Below, piece after piece: positions 1 through 41,822 of a stretch of DNA of 64,000 nt. Positions within the stretch are counted from its first letter, which is position 1. Every line of letters begins with the position of its first letter. The stretch covers positions 44,865,474 to 44,929,473 of the forward strand of contig NC_067113.1 in NCBI RefSeq assembly GCF_021347895.1, written 5' to 3'. The translations under genes and the position numbers were made by a program. The notes under the pieces are model-generated. The model was not told where the DNA came from and ran no database searches. It was given only the letters and a program-made list of their open reading frames with translations. The stretch comes from Acanthochromis polyacanthus (lineage: Eukaryota > Chordata > Actinopteri > Pomacentridae).

Positions 1-338
1 GGCGCTATAAGCATTAGTCTGTGTCTGAACACTGAAGTATGACCAATTAGTACGACATGGTGTTCTAGCCAGACAACATGCGCAGATGTCTGAATTAATT
101 GTGATTCCTGCCCGTATGCAGATCAGAGGAGCCAAACAAATAACCAGGGAATCAATTATCGGTTGGCCACATTAATATTGTGCAGCGAAATCTCCATATT
201 TCATTTCATTTTAGAGAGACAGCAAAAAACAGAAGATGTGAAGCCGAATGAGGAGGCGATTATGATTTCCCTAATACTGCATATTAACAGCCTCTCTGGA
301 ACATCCTTTTTTGCATATAGAGAAAACAACGGTGACAC
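1..338 (-). other. ccdc146 intron 14 (partial)
   Basis: This is intronic sequence downstream of exon 14 in the direction of transcription. I see no exon, RNA gene or recognisable repeat here. Confidence 0.5.
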
Positions 339-29251
<28,913 letters not shown>

Positions 29252-29252
<1 letters not shown>

Positions 29253-29400
29253 TGTTGATTTCTTCTTGAGTCTTTGCAAGCGTCTTGAAGCGGTTAGTCT
29301 TTTCGTTCTTTAAAACGACGATACAATATGATACCACGTATAAAGTTTTAACAGCTGAAGTTAGCAAAGCTAATCACAGATTTGTCTCCAGCTGGTATCC
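29252..29400 (-). other. ccdc146: ccdc146 exon 1 (5'UTR plus first base of the start codon; 5' end not determined)
   Basis: The donor ACAA/gtaaga at 29251 allows exon 1 to end in A, so that with TG of exon 2 it makes ATG in the context ACA-ATG-A, with A at -3. Going upstream in this frame, a TAA stop lies 19 codons before (29310-29312), so translation cannot begin earlier. The upper border is a guess because no TATA box is visible. The exon is 5'UTR by inference from splicing, not from transcript data. Confidence 0.6.
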
Positions 29401-29408
29401 GTGTTGTG

Positions 29409-29422
29409 GTTACCATAGAAGC
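29409..29422. promoter_or_regulatory. RFX X-box-like site upstream of ccdc146
   Basis: The site GTTACC-AT-AGAAGC fits the X-box consensus (GTNRCC, 0-3 bases, RGYAAC) perfectly in the first half and at 4 of 6 positions in the second. It lies about 160 bp upstream of the exon 1 donor. RFX factors control many ciliary and flagellar genes, so the location suits ccdc146. This is inference from one imperfect match. Confidence 0.4.
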
Positions 29423-29438
29423 TACGTCTGCGTATGAC

Positions 29439-30408
29439 GACAGGGGCGTCACCAGGAATTGCTCGAAGGGGTGGCAAGATGGCGCCACGGAAAATGTTAG
29501 GGGGGCAAATATAAACTAAAAACCATGACTGAATCTCACAATTTCTAATATTCTGTTTTAAGAACAGGGGATGAAAAAGCCACACATTGACCCAGAAATT
29601 CTTGGTTTATTTCTGATTTTTTTAAAAAAAATTAAAATTCTGTCCATTTGGGATAATTTATCGAACTGCAATCAATTATGGTGCAATAAAATGTGCAACA
29701 TATTGCTGTGTTTGCACACAAAAATGTCACTGCTGCAAATATTGTCCATCCATCCATCCATCCATTCTCTATACACCGCTTTATCCTCACTAGGTTTGCG
29801 GGGCAAATATTGTCAGACAGAAAAATATTTAACTTCAGTAAACAGATAAGACTTTTCCAGTATAAAATTATCCAGCTATGACAGAGCTCACAGTTAAGGA
29901 CTTACATGAGACTCATTTAAAGTTAGATTCTGTCTCCATGTCAGGGATGATTTGCAAATACTAGTAATTGAGTCTAAATGTGCACAATTGTCTCACTTTG
30001 GAGATGCTCTTGATGAGATGATCAATATTATTCCTACTTCTGTTTGAGGCTGCAGGTGTTTTATAAACTCAGAAGACTACTACAAATATCTGGAAGCAAC
30101 CAACAAATGTAAGCAGCTACATGTAATGTACTTAGGTCTTCCTCAACTAAAGGCATGAAAAAATGTTTCTTTTGCATTCTCTGAGATGTTTATGGACTTA
30201 CCATACAGCGTACTGGCCGCTAGTCTATGCACGCTATGAAACGTACAGTCATGTAAAGCTGACTTTACTTGCACTTAAAATTTGCATTTGCATTCACTGA
30301 AACTTGGACTTTGCGATTTCAGTGAATAAATGTGACCCTATAAGATCTATGGAGGCCAAAGGGGTGGCCAAAGAGATTCCAGAGCCCCCTTGTCTTCTGT
30401 TGGAGGTG
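29439..30408. mobile_element. Possible degraded DNA transposon next to the ccdc146 promoter
   Basis: The left end GACAGGGGCGTCACCAGGAA, with GAAGGGGTGGC just inside, partly mirrors the right end, which read in reverse is GACAAGGGGGCTCTGGAATC with GGCCACCCC inside. Such GGGGTGGC ends recall high-copy fish transposons. The interior codes for nothing recognisable, and a truncated SINE (29747-29802) has landed inside it. Confidence 0.3.
29747..29802 (-). mobile_element. 56-bp 5'-truncated SINE copy with 12-bp target-site duplication
   Basis: CATCCATCCATCCATCCATT then CTCTATACACCGCTTTATCC matches the tail end of the SINE at 9573. It is bracketed by GCAAATATTGTC at 29735-29746 and 29803-29814. The duplication shows that this is a complete, severely truncated insertion and not a decayed full element. 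Confidence 0.75.
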
Positions 30409-33400
30409 CCTCTGTAAAACAAAATTACATGTTTTGGCATTGATTCTTTATCTGTAAACTATATTTATATTTTGCTTGTTAAAGCTACCATCTGATTGTA
30501 TACAAAAAGGTAAAAATCTTAAACAAGTTCACTTATGTAATCCAAAAACGTACAACCTGCAATGTCTATCCAGCAGGTGGCGGCAAATAAAAGTCTTACA
30601 GCATATCATCAACCTGTGTCATTCATTGGCCACACTGGAGCTGCATCAAAGGCCAGCTGGCTGAACACTCAGAATGACTGAGCACTGAAAGCCCTGAAAT
30701 GAAAGGGAGTTCATCTGACCTGGATCCAAGGTGAAATGATGGGGATGATGCAACTCTACTGCTCTCCTGTTAGCTTCTTTCCCACAGTTGACTCTGGGAG
30801 CTGGCATGATTACTGCTACACACTGCCTGCAACAGCTGCAGGGAAGCGTTATCTCAACAAAATGTGTGTGTGTCAGTTTGCATGAAGAAGACAGGGGTTT
30901 CTTGAGGATGATGCATTGACATAAATGAGTAAAGACGTGATATAACTGCAAAAATCACCACATGCACCAATGCACTTTTAATCCATTTCTTTAATCTTTC
31001 TTCAATGACAGACTGTAAAAGACAATTCTGGACTTGTGTCTCTGTAGGTTCCTGATTTATCTTTGATTTATAGACTGTTGCACAAATAAACTTCATCTTC
31101 AAAGAGCATTTTCAGCGTTAGTTAATTCTCATCTACAAAAACTCAATAATACCATATGGCTTCACATATGGTACAACTATGTGCATTTACCATGCTGTGA
31201 GGGTAAGTGTTGCTTTTATGTGCACCTGGAAGAAAGGCATGCAAATCCATACATGAAAGCAGCCACGACAACCACACATTAACATTTACATGCACATGCT
31301 GTATATACAAGACCTTTCTGACTGGCTTCATTACAATAATGGCTTTGCCTGTTACTCTGCTGCATGTCATGCCTGACCATTTGCTTGTATTCTCAAGAAA
31401 TTTGGTTATTCTGGCAGATCAGATTAGCTATTTTTATGCGCAAAGCCAACAGCTGAAATGACAGATTTTCCAAGTGATTGCAGTTTTGCTTGGCACATTG
31501 TTCATGGTTTGGGTTCTGCTTTAGATTTAGCAACACGAGGGAATCAAAGAGGGGAAGAGACGAAGGGGTAACGTCACCCGACTCACCCCCTTATAATGAA
31601 CAAGTCAGACTTCTTTAATGGACTTTCTAATTAAACGTGTTAATTACACAGACCTAATTTTATCGCCCCTTGTTAAATCCGAACAAATCGCCCCAGCCCT
31701 TTTGTGATGAATGCGTTTGGTGGAAGCCAGGTTTCCAAATTAACCTTGAAAAGTCTCCAGCAGTCTGGATGTGCAAACTTCAGAGTCCTGGCGGGCCACA
31801 GTTTATTTTGAGATAAAAAAATATGCCTCTCTTTGTGCCACTAGTATTACCTTTTTTGGCTAAATAATACACAGCCCAGAATAACGCTATTTTGGGGTGA
31901 ACAAGTCAGGATTGCAGATAAATGTGAGAATGCTGCACACTGAAAGCCAGTGAATAAAAGCAGCATTTTACTGCAGATTATTTATTGATGAATCAAGAAA
32001 AACAAGCTTTTTTGTGTACTGCAGATGTCACGTTACTCTTCCACCTCAAAGTGTCAAAATCTGCTGACTCTATATGTTGTAAAAGTCCATTCCAGATTGT
32101 CTTCCCGTCATCTCGCCCATAATTGCTGGTTTGAGGTTCTTGATTTCTTTTTTTTTCCGACACAGTTCAAAGTAGCTGCTGTGAAGTTTAACAATCTACA
32201 ACAGATGTGGGTGATGACTGTGGTATCAGTCACCAGAGGCAGCTCAGAGGGGGCTGAAAACTGGCATTAAACAGAATGTACAGTGGCCGGTATCGTATTA
32301 TTCTTGCCGATACTGATCTTCTATGGAAATATGTGCAAGATTAGCATTCAGAAACAGACACCCACCTCGTAAAAATGTCAAAATTCTAAAAGAAAACATA
32401 TTACTGAAGCTAAGTGCCATATCTGGTTCCTATCCTGTGTGTTATTGCAACTCTAAATTCTCACAGGGAAGTGGATTTTAGGGTAATTTTTCTGCTCTAG
32501 TGTGGTTTTCTGATCTTTTTTCTCAAAACAGGTGAAGAGCCACAGCAGCTATAGTTGTCACATTATGTGAACGCAGGTCCCACATGTTCTTGTTTGCTCC
32601 AAAGCCCATAATACCAGCCTTAGGAAAAACTTACTGTACTTCCCAGAGTCCAGATCTTTGTTTTACTGCCGTATTGTAGTCACAACAAATGCAACTTGGG
32701 AATTGTGGGTAATTTTACAACACTCCTCCGCCTCCTTGTCCTTCTCTTTCTTGTGTGGAAGGGTGTTGGGAAGCCATTTTAACTATCCTAATTAACACAC
32801 ACACACAATGTGCAGTGTTATTTTCCGTACACGTAATCTGCTGTTCCGATTTCTCATGTCAGAGACTTTGTCCTTCAGTCGAAGGGTCTGGAGACATTTT
32901 ATAAGCAGATGTTTAAAGCCTCTTAAAACCAGCTCTGGGACTGAATCATCTGTGCATTTTTAGAATAAAATGTCCTCGAGGTGTCTTTACCTGAAGATGA
33001 ATAATAGAACAGGATAAACCAATCGTTCAGTCTACATGAGATGTTATGATTACTGTAATTTGTTTCGTTGGTGGGATGGAAACTTCATCCGACTTCTTAT
33101 TGTCCGCATTGTTGGATCACACTTCACCCCGCTGAGCTGACTTTGTCTAAATATTTTGCACCGTCAAATCTAAGTTTAGTGGACTACCTAAAACATAAAT
33201 CACCGAGAAGCCGAGAGCAGCTCTTGGCAGGCTGAGAGTCTGATGTCATTTTTGTGAGTCTCTGCAGGATCTCAGTGGAGATTCCAAGGCATTGTTCCAC
33301 AGAGTGTCAGGCCCAGAGGAAAACTTTTTTTACTGTAATGCAGACTGTAAGACCCCCTCCAGCTTGAACTCCCCTGACTCACACGGTTCTTGCAGACAAA

Positions 33401-34260
33401 GGAAAAAAAAGAGGAAAAAAAACGTATGTACTGAACAGGATTGTCTGTGTTTGCAGAATCCGAGTCTCCATGAAATGTCAACCGAAGCCATGTGTGTGAG
33501 CCTGGAGCAGCTGTGCACACTATCTGAGGACCATCTCGACTCATTTGGAAGAAATTTTGATCTTTTAAGAGCTTTTAATCATCAATAAATTGCAGAAATT
33601 GCACCATTTTGCATTTTATCGTGTGCCTTTTTGCCATGATATCAAACAGATACACAACTTTCATCTATATTCTATAACACTGGCTTGCAAAACACAGTTT
33701 AACATGCAGGACGTGCTAGAGCTGAATCTACCTGAGTGTCAGAACATTCAGATTAATCACTTTAATAACCTCTACTTGCTTTTTATAGGATGATCCTTCT
33801 CTCATTGCAATTTAGAGCAACACCTGGTGTAAATATGGCGGATGTGCCATTGTGTGTTTGTGAACATGTGTCGGGGCAAATGCTTTGGCTGACATTTAAA
33901 GTGTTTGATCACTGAGGTTTGCCAGTGCAGGCCTCCTCGAATGAAGTAATGTCTTCATACTTTCCCTCAGTCAGGAAGCCAAGGTGATGTAAGAAACAAA
34001 GATATATGAAGTTTATGGCAGTGGAAGGTAACTTTTATGTTGCTGGTGAAGTCTGCAGTGTTTTTTTTCCTGAAAGAATTATGAGTCAATTTGTGATACA
34101 GTTTAAAATAGTGATAAAGTTGGAGTGAAATGTGTAACTCTGCAGGGTCTCAGCAAAGCTCAGCCTATTTGTACATTATGTTGCGACCACATCATTTATA
34201 ATACATCTTCTCCTCTTCTTTGTGTGTTGTTTTGTGCTATTTTTTTTTAGTTTGTTGATT
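30409..34260. other. Intergenic, no gene seen
   Basis: AT-rich sequence. Only short open frames without family likeness occur and no RNA gene is recognised. Confidence 0.5.
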
Positions 34261-34651
34261 ACCTCCGCCAGGAGGTTATGTAATCACCGGAGTTTGTTTG
34301 TCTGTCCGTCTGTGTGTGTGTGTGTCCGTGTGTGTGTGTGTGTGTGTGTCTGTTTGTCTGTTAACAGCATAACTCAAAAAGCCATGGACGGATTTTCACC
34401 AAATTTTTACAGGATGTCCGGAAGAGCAAGAGTAAGAATCGATTAGATTTTGAAGGTGATCCGAATCACCGTCTGGATCCAGGAATTTTTTGAAGGTCGA
34501 AGGACAATTGAGAGATGGCCTGGATCCAGACGGTGATTCGGATCACCTCCAAAATCTAATCGATTCTTACTCTTGCTCTTCCGGACATCCTGTAAAAATT
34601 TGGTGATAATCCGTCCATGACTTTTTGAGTTATGCTGTTAACAGACAAACA

Positions 34652-34722
<71 letters not shown>

Positions 34723-34758
34723 ACACACAGACGGACAGACAAATGGCATGGCGGAGGT
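34261..34758. mobile_element. Foldback element: 498-bp inverted repeat with TG/CA arms
   Basis: It begins ACCTCCGCCA and ends TGGCGGAGGT. The left arm (to about 34484, ending GTCTGGATCCAGG) is repeated in reverse from about 34518 (CCTGGATCCAGACGGTGATT), with a spacer of roughly 33 bp. The arms each contain a microsatellite: TG at about 34311-34348 and CA at about 34651-34738. It looks like two copies of one MITE joined head to head. Outside the right end lies CTCCGAGTGCTTTTCTAG, a flank shared with other copies. Confidence 0.8.
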
Positions 34759-37700
34759 ATGCGCTCTCCGAGTGCTTTTCTAGTTTATTATCATGCATTT
34801 TCTCTGATCATTCATGTTTTCATTACAGAATGGTACATATTTTACACATTCTGCTAGGGTATGTAAAGTTATGAGCCCAACTGTGGTTTTATTAGCAGTT
34901 GTCACAACTCAAAAAAGAGATGCAAACTTGTTTTGTTTGTGGCAAAATCATCATGTTTTAAGAGTGTACAAGTAGAAGACCTGTATGGAAAATCCTACTT
35001 GAATTTATTTACATAAATATTAGCGGAAAAATGTAGTTTAAGTGTCAAAAAAGTACTGGTTTGGTCTCTCTGACTGATGTTATTATATTTTAGATTATAT
35101 ATTAGATTATTAATGCTGGAACATAAGAGTGTCAGCAGCATGTTACTGTTGTAGCTGCTGCAGGCTGAGATCATTTCAACTTTTTACATCTAATTTTGTA
35201 CACATGGACAGCAAATAAAATCAGCTGTCGTGATATAATTAATGGGAGAGGGAAGAAGTAACTACAAAGTTCTGATACACAGATCTGTTTTCAACTTTTA
35301 GACTTTTCTTCTAAGGTTGGATTTCTGGTGAGATATTGGATTTTTGAACTTGTATTGAAATTAAACCATGTGGGAGGTTTAGAGGGAAGAATCGATACTT
35401 GGTGGAGTTAATAAAACTCCACTGTCTGCCTGTCACTGCCAATACACTAATGTACAGTTCTGATTTGATTATGCTGCCCCCAGTTTCTTTATTCCATATG
35501 CGAGTTGTTGGGTCCAGTGATGCTTTTATCTCTTCATCTTGTACTATTATTCTTTTTGTACCACTGAGAGGAGTTGCTATGAAATGAAAAAGAAAAACGT
35601 TGTCTATGTCTTCTGGTCTCTCTGCTTTTGTCAGACACCAAAAGCTATAAAGTTTGGAAACCACTAGTTTAATCTATAGCTCTAAGTTGTTTTCTAAAAG
35701 TGCCCACTTCTTTAAAGTTGTAAAGCTGTCCTTTGAGTATAAAGTAGAACATTTCCTCTTCAAATGTAGTGGAGAAGAGGTATAAAGTAGCATAAAAGTA
35801 CAATGTAAGTACCTCAAAATTGTTTGTAAGTGCACTCTTTGACTAAATATACTTATGTAGCTACTATCCAGCACTGTTTATGATACTTCTGAGGGAAATA
35901 CATACTGTATGGTGCTGCTTAAATAAAAAGTATCTGCGTGGAGCCTGGGAACCAGACTGATGTCCAATAAAATGAAGCAAATTGCAAACTGCTGCCTGGA
36001 TAGTTAACCTGTGACGTTAGAAGTTCCCTGCATTAGCTCTTAGTCAGGATTTATGATGCACTTTCAGCCTATGGGGGACACTTTTCTGATACACTTTACA
36101 CTCGTGCATTGTTCATATTTATCTTTACAGTACGTTTTTTAATATCAGCAATTTTGTGTTTTGGATTTCCGTTGTGTCCTCAAACTACATGCCTCTACTG
36201 CCAAATAAGTTTCCCTAAATGAGATAATCAAGTTGATCCTGACTTCTGACAATGACTTTATTTATACTAACTGCATATAAATGCTAATTATTGGAGAGAA
36301 CCAATGGAAAAAAACATAATTACAGATCATTTTGGGGGGAAAGAAAAATGTGAGCTTAACTCTATGGTAAATGAAAGGCTGAATTAATGCCTTTTACCTG
36401 AAATGCCCGGTCTAATTATAGTTTACTGGAGCCTGCTGAATCACTGTCTTTGTTCATACACATGGTTTTAAATTGAAACCGGTGAAACAAAGCAGAACTG
36501 TCGTCAAGGAAGTCTTTACACAGGAGAATATTGTAGAAAACACCAATAGTGGAAGCAGTAAGGATTTGTGTATCCTTTTGCTTAGCTTAAAGTTCTTCAC
36601 GTCGTTGTATATACAGAAATCTTGTGGGTAAAGCTTGATTTGCTGCTGCAGCAACCGGGAAAATTGATTCCAGGTATGCGACCCTCCATGACCTCCGAAG
36701 TGGAATCCATCCCAGGACACCTTACAAATGTCCGAGGGGATTAGAGTGAAATTACCACCACTTTCCTGTTTCCACTGAGGAAAGAATAGAGTGTCCCTGT
36801 ATCTATTTTACTGCTCTGTATGGATTTCATGGTCAAGGATTTTTGGGGGGTATATTTATACACCACAAAGAGGTCGCATTACTTTATTGAAAAGAATTTA
36901 AACCCACATAAACAGACAAGGTCGGGCCTCTTTAAAGCAAAATCAATCAGTCTCAAGCGATGATTCTCACAGAAATGGACTCAAGTTGCAATAACATCTT
37001 TATGGACTTTCAGAGAGTTAATCCAGGTGTCACTGGGATCACTTTTACAACTTTGCCAGCTGCATTTGTTGATTCAGAGACGATTTACATCCCTCAAATG
37101 TATCCATACCACTATAGGTTTCTCTGGAGTATCAACTTAGGATACATTCACAAAGCTGAACTCATAGCAGACCTTCTATTGCATGTCATCTTTTATAGTC
37201 TGTCATTCCTCTCTCTGCAGGACACACACTAATAAAGCACAAATGTCTTGACATATAACAATCATCAAAGGATAATATCCAAGACACGACCCAAATAGTT
37301 TAAAGATAGAATATCATAATTGTAAAAAAGGGGAAATGAACAGCTCCAGTGAAAGATAAAAATACACTTTAGTGCCAGGGGGACATAGAAAAGAACTTTC
37401 TTGATAGTTTCACTTCATGCTATTTTATGCTTCTCACCAATTTTATAGATTTGGCAGCCATATTTTTGAGGTCAAGCTCAAAAAGGGCTTTAAAAAAATG
37501 CCGTAAACAAGTAAGATTTTAACTGTTCGAGCATCAGCTGAACACACAGATCAAAACTGGAATATGTCAGTAATATCAGGCATCATTATCTTGGCATATC
37601 TTTACATACATTGCGATATAAAAAATGAAAGAAAGTTGTTGGAAAACAGAGACCGGCATGTTTCATCACGTCAGAGGGTCCTTAATAACCTGCAAACATC

Positions 37701-37762
37701 TGTAGCTGACCCATCATTGAGGGTAAGAACCTCTTTTATGGGTTACACTGGAATGTTTTGTC
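34759..37762. other. Intergenic, no gene seen
   Basis: No exon, RNA gene or strong repeat is recognised here. Confidence 0.5.
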
Positions 37763-37775
37763 AGAGAAAGAAAAA

Positions 37776-37850
<75 letters not shown>

Positions 37851-37877
37851 GAAGGAAGAAAGAAAGGAAGAAAGGAA

Positions 37878-37971
<94 letters not shown>

Positions 37972-37990
37972 GAGAAAGAGAGAAAGAAAG
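37763..37990. repeat. (GAAA)n/(GGAA)n polypurine microsatellite
   Basis: About 228 bp of AAAG units with scattered GGAA variants, purine-only on the plus strand. The apparent open frames in it are repeat artefacts (poly Lys/Glu/Arg or poly Phe/Leu/Ser). Confidence 0.97.
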
Positions 37991-40900
37991 ATCCTCTGAT
38001 GTGAGTCTGTGTAGTGTAATTTGATTTCGGAGAGTTGCACACTTGCCTTCTGCTTAGGAGGATGGAAACAATTAAGCTCATCTGCTCCCCAGATCAAGAG
38101 GATAGCCTCTCATTTACATGCACATTTGGTCTGTGAGTTTGTGTGCGTGTTCCCCGCAGATTCAGGGAGGAATCCTCCAGGGTTGTCTGGCTTCCTTCCC
38201 TTTCATCCCAGCCACAGTCATCAGCAGACAGCCACATCCTCGTGAAGGCCGCCCTCGCTGATTCAGACTATGGAACATCTACGAGGAAAATCCACTCCTG
38301 CTTGGCCTGTTATTGCTGCTTTTGCTGCTTTATGTTCTAGATTTCTCTGTTTTTCTGTCCTCATTTTCTTGTGCACACACACACACAGATTTCCATCACT
38401 TCTCAGAGGAAATTACATTGACTTCTATTCATTTCATGTTACTTGTCAAATCCTAACCTTTGTCTTTAAGCCAAATCTCACCTTACTCCATTTTTAAACC
38501 AGGTTTTCATCCGAAAAGTGAATCATAGCAGGAAAAAGACTTCAGTCAGTCCCCCCAAATGTGACTTTATGTCCCCACAACATGAGTAATTCAAGTTCAC
38601 GCACACACATCTGGTAAACATCGTCACTCGTCACCGCTAATAAATGACAATAGTCAAATCTCAGAGGGGAAAAACAGACATTTCATATATCCGTTGTGGA
38701 TATATCAGGCTTACATTGAAAGTAGGAAAACTAGCACTCACTATTGCGGAAATATCTGTCTGTGTGTTCGGCGCAGTGGCCACACAGTGATACAGTAATA
38801 CCTCTTATTAAATCAAATCATATGGTATGTTATGAGGTTTTTCAGTACAGCATTATTCAAGATCCCTCAGATTTGAGCTGGACCGAGAACACGAGGGAAC
38901 TGATCTCTAAGAAACCTGCAGGATTTTTGGCTGCTTGGAGTCGATGGAAACAAACTGGGAGCAAAACATATTATGTTATCACCTTGTAAAATTAATATGG
39001 GGAATGTGTCAGCAATGTGGCCAATTATCAGCTGCAATAACTGTTCTTTCTATTTGGTGTTATACAGGTTGGAGGCAAAACAATGAACTTAAAACTGCTT
39101 AAAAGTTGTGTGTTGCTGGAGAAAACTAATAACTTTAGTGATAAATCTATGTTAGCGTCACCACAGAAAGCACGTACAAAGTCATGTGTTGATTTTTACT
39201 ATAAAAATGTTGCTTCTATAGCAGCTTTAAAGCATTCAGATGCATCTAGATTGAGATTTTGTTGAACATTGAACTAACACATTTGATTATTATGCAGAAT
39301 ATGAAATCACAAAGGTGGAACAACAGCCTTTAGTTTTTGTTTCTTTTGCAATGTTCGATTGTTATTTAATGCAACTTTTAAATATGGGCATCAAAGTCAT
39401 CAAAGTCTTCCACTTTTGCAGCTAAAAAATAAAAAAAATCTTCCCTAACATTCAGGCTATTTCCAATTATTTTCCATCCAAAAGGCCTAAACTACTACTT
39501 TCCTTTGTTGTCTTTTTATTTTTACTAAATGTCCAAACCACACACCCAAGCTGTAATTTTCCATGCTTGGTGGTGCCATCTTAAAGAAAGGCCCAGTTGA
39601 GTTTTATAGCATGATATGCGCCATCCGCAACTTTCTTTTTTCGAGTATGTTTTTGTCTGTGGTCAGAAACAAACTGGGGATGTTTCTATGTAGTTCGGAG
39701 GGTTTTCTGTTTAGTCCTCAGGGAGGATCCTGGAGTCCAAAACCAAAATTATAGAGTACGGAGCTCAGACTGAGCAGGAGGGAGGGAATGTACAGCTAAA
39801 GTGATGCAAACATCTGACCTTCAAAAAGGACAATTAGGCTCCTTTAAAGATGGTAAACTCATGAAAAATACCATCAAGCTGTCTTGAAAGAAGCCTCAAC
39901 TTCGAAACCCAGAGGAAGAATAAAGAGAATGGAAATTCGAGCGTGTCTATATACATGTGAGGTCACGGCTCACTACCTTTCCATTTCCCGGGTCTCAGTG
40001 AATCTATTACAGTGTCAAGCTGGAAACCAAACCCCCCACAGTGACCCAGACTTCACGCTGTTACACACATTACCAAATCCTGCAGACTCCACTTTAGCGA
40101 GGGCTTTCCATTGCAAAACAAGCTGGTGAAAAATACAACTTAACGGCCCAGAGGAGGCGACCAGTCAGACTGAAGTCATTTTAAAGGGTGAATCATGTGT
40201 AAAAGCACAACCAATGATGGTTATTTTGTGAGTAAAGTCAGCAAGTTAACACTTGTGCTCAGTAAAGGTGAGTACAGATGTTAAGATATGCTGCTCCAGG
40301 ATCAGATATTGGCAGTGTTGGTGACCTCCGACCCCTCATTCAGCTGGGGAATGTTGACTAATGCTTCGGTATGCAAAGGCTGTGCAATGTGTGCATGCAC
40401 AAACACATACAAACATGTCTGCATCTATTTGTTGTAAAGAAACATGCATGAATACGTCATATATTCCCTTTAAAAACTATAAGAAGACCTTGTATCTCTA
40501 TATTTGCTTTCCTTAAGAGCATTTCCTGAACTCTGTTAGTAAAAAACCATTATGCACTCTCTTACTCTCCAGTTTATCCTTGTTTGTACCTTCATGCAGC
40601 TGTTTCCCCTCAAAGATCAACTCCAAATGTCCCTTCAGAGCAAAAATGTAACTATATCACATCTGCAATCTGAGTCTCAACGTTCAATATCCTTGTTTCA
40701 CTGCTTTGTCGAAGCACAAGCAGCCAGTTTATCCTGCTGAATATTGCTCTCTGTGACCAGATTTCCAGCGGTTGTAAAGTTTTATTGTGTGCACATGTGC
40801 GCGGGCATTTTTTCAATGCTCCCAAGCTCAATTAAGGACAGCAAAACTTGCATTTGGAGAAGAAACGCGAACACACAAAACCCTTCAGAGTCCAACTTGT

Positions 40901-41822
40901 CATTCACAGCAGCTTTTATGAAGGTTTCTCTTCATTTTGTAGCATTTGTTCACCCCAGATGATGCAAAGTTCCTTTATGGATTTGATTTAACTCGCAGAT
41001 CTTTTGTGTTGCAACCATGTAAAACTGAATACAGATGTAGAGTTCTTTGCTGTGCTTGCTTGCTTGGGATTCGCTCACATTTTTCACCGTTTTTAATCTC
41101 AGTGACACAGATCTGCACAGCAAATGGTAGCACAGTAGCCTCTTTGTTGAGCCACGATGAATCAATGATGCTCACCAAACAAGTCCTCTCTGTGTGTCTT
41201 TTTGCACCACTTTTTTTTTATATCTTCGTACATGGAAACTTGTACACTGACATCACTGCAACCTTTTCCCAATCAACTGCTTCCCTGTGGTGTCTTTGAA
41301 GGACCACAAATACGGTATGTGTTCATGGTGTTACAGTAGAAAGAATCAGGCTTTTCTCTGATCCAAAGAGTTCTTTCCTGTCTTCCTGCTGTTTTGGCTT
41401 TTCATTATGACCTGAAGTGAACATGCAGAGCAGCGTTTCCAGTGAATTAGGTGTAGTGGGACTTTGGTCAAATAAAAGTTTGAGCTGAGTGGACTGAAAA
41501 ATGGAGTGCCAGAAGGAAAACAGTCTGGCAGCGAATTAGCTAAAGTGCAAGAACGGTAAGAATCCAAGGATTTTTATATTTCACTGCAGGATTTCTACAG
41601 TAATGCCACATGACAAGGCCCAGCTAAACTGAGGGAAAGACAACTAAATTGGGATAAAATGTAAAGAATGTATATTTTCTCCACAAACAACAGTCAAAAA
41701 TCAGAAACAGAGTGTTATACAATAAGTCAACCGTTACTAAAACTATGTTGACGTCAAGGTACTCTTTATTTAAATGCATCTTTACTGTGATGAGAAGTAG
41801 ATACCCAGTCTCTGGGCATTTT
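37991..41822. other. Intergenic, no gene seen
   Basis: AT-rich unique-looking sequence. No supported gene or repeat. Confidence 0.5.

Noticed and set aside
37564..38097. Open frames of Lys/Glu/Arg or Phe/Leu/Ser repeats up to 146 codons
   Set aside because: They are produced by the GAAA microsatellite.
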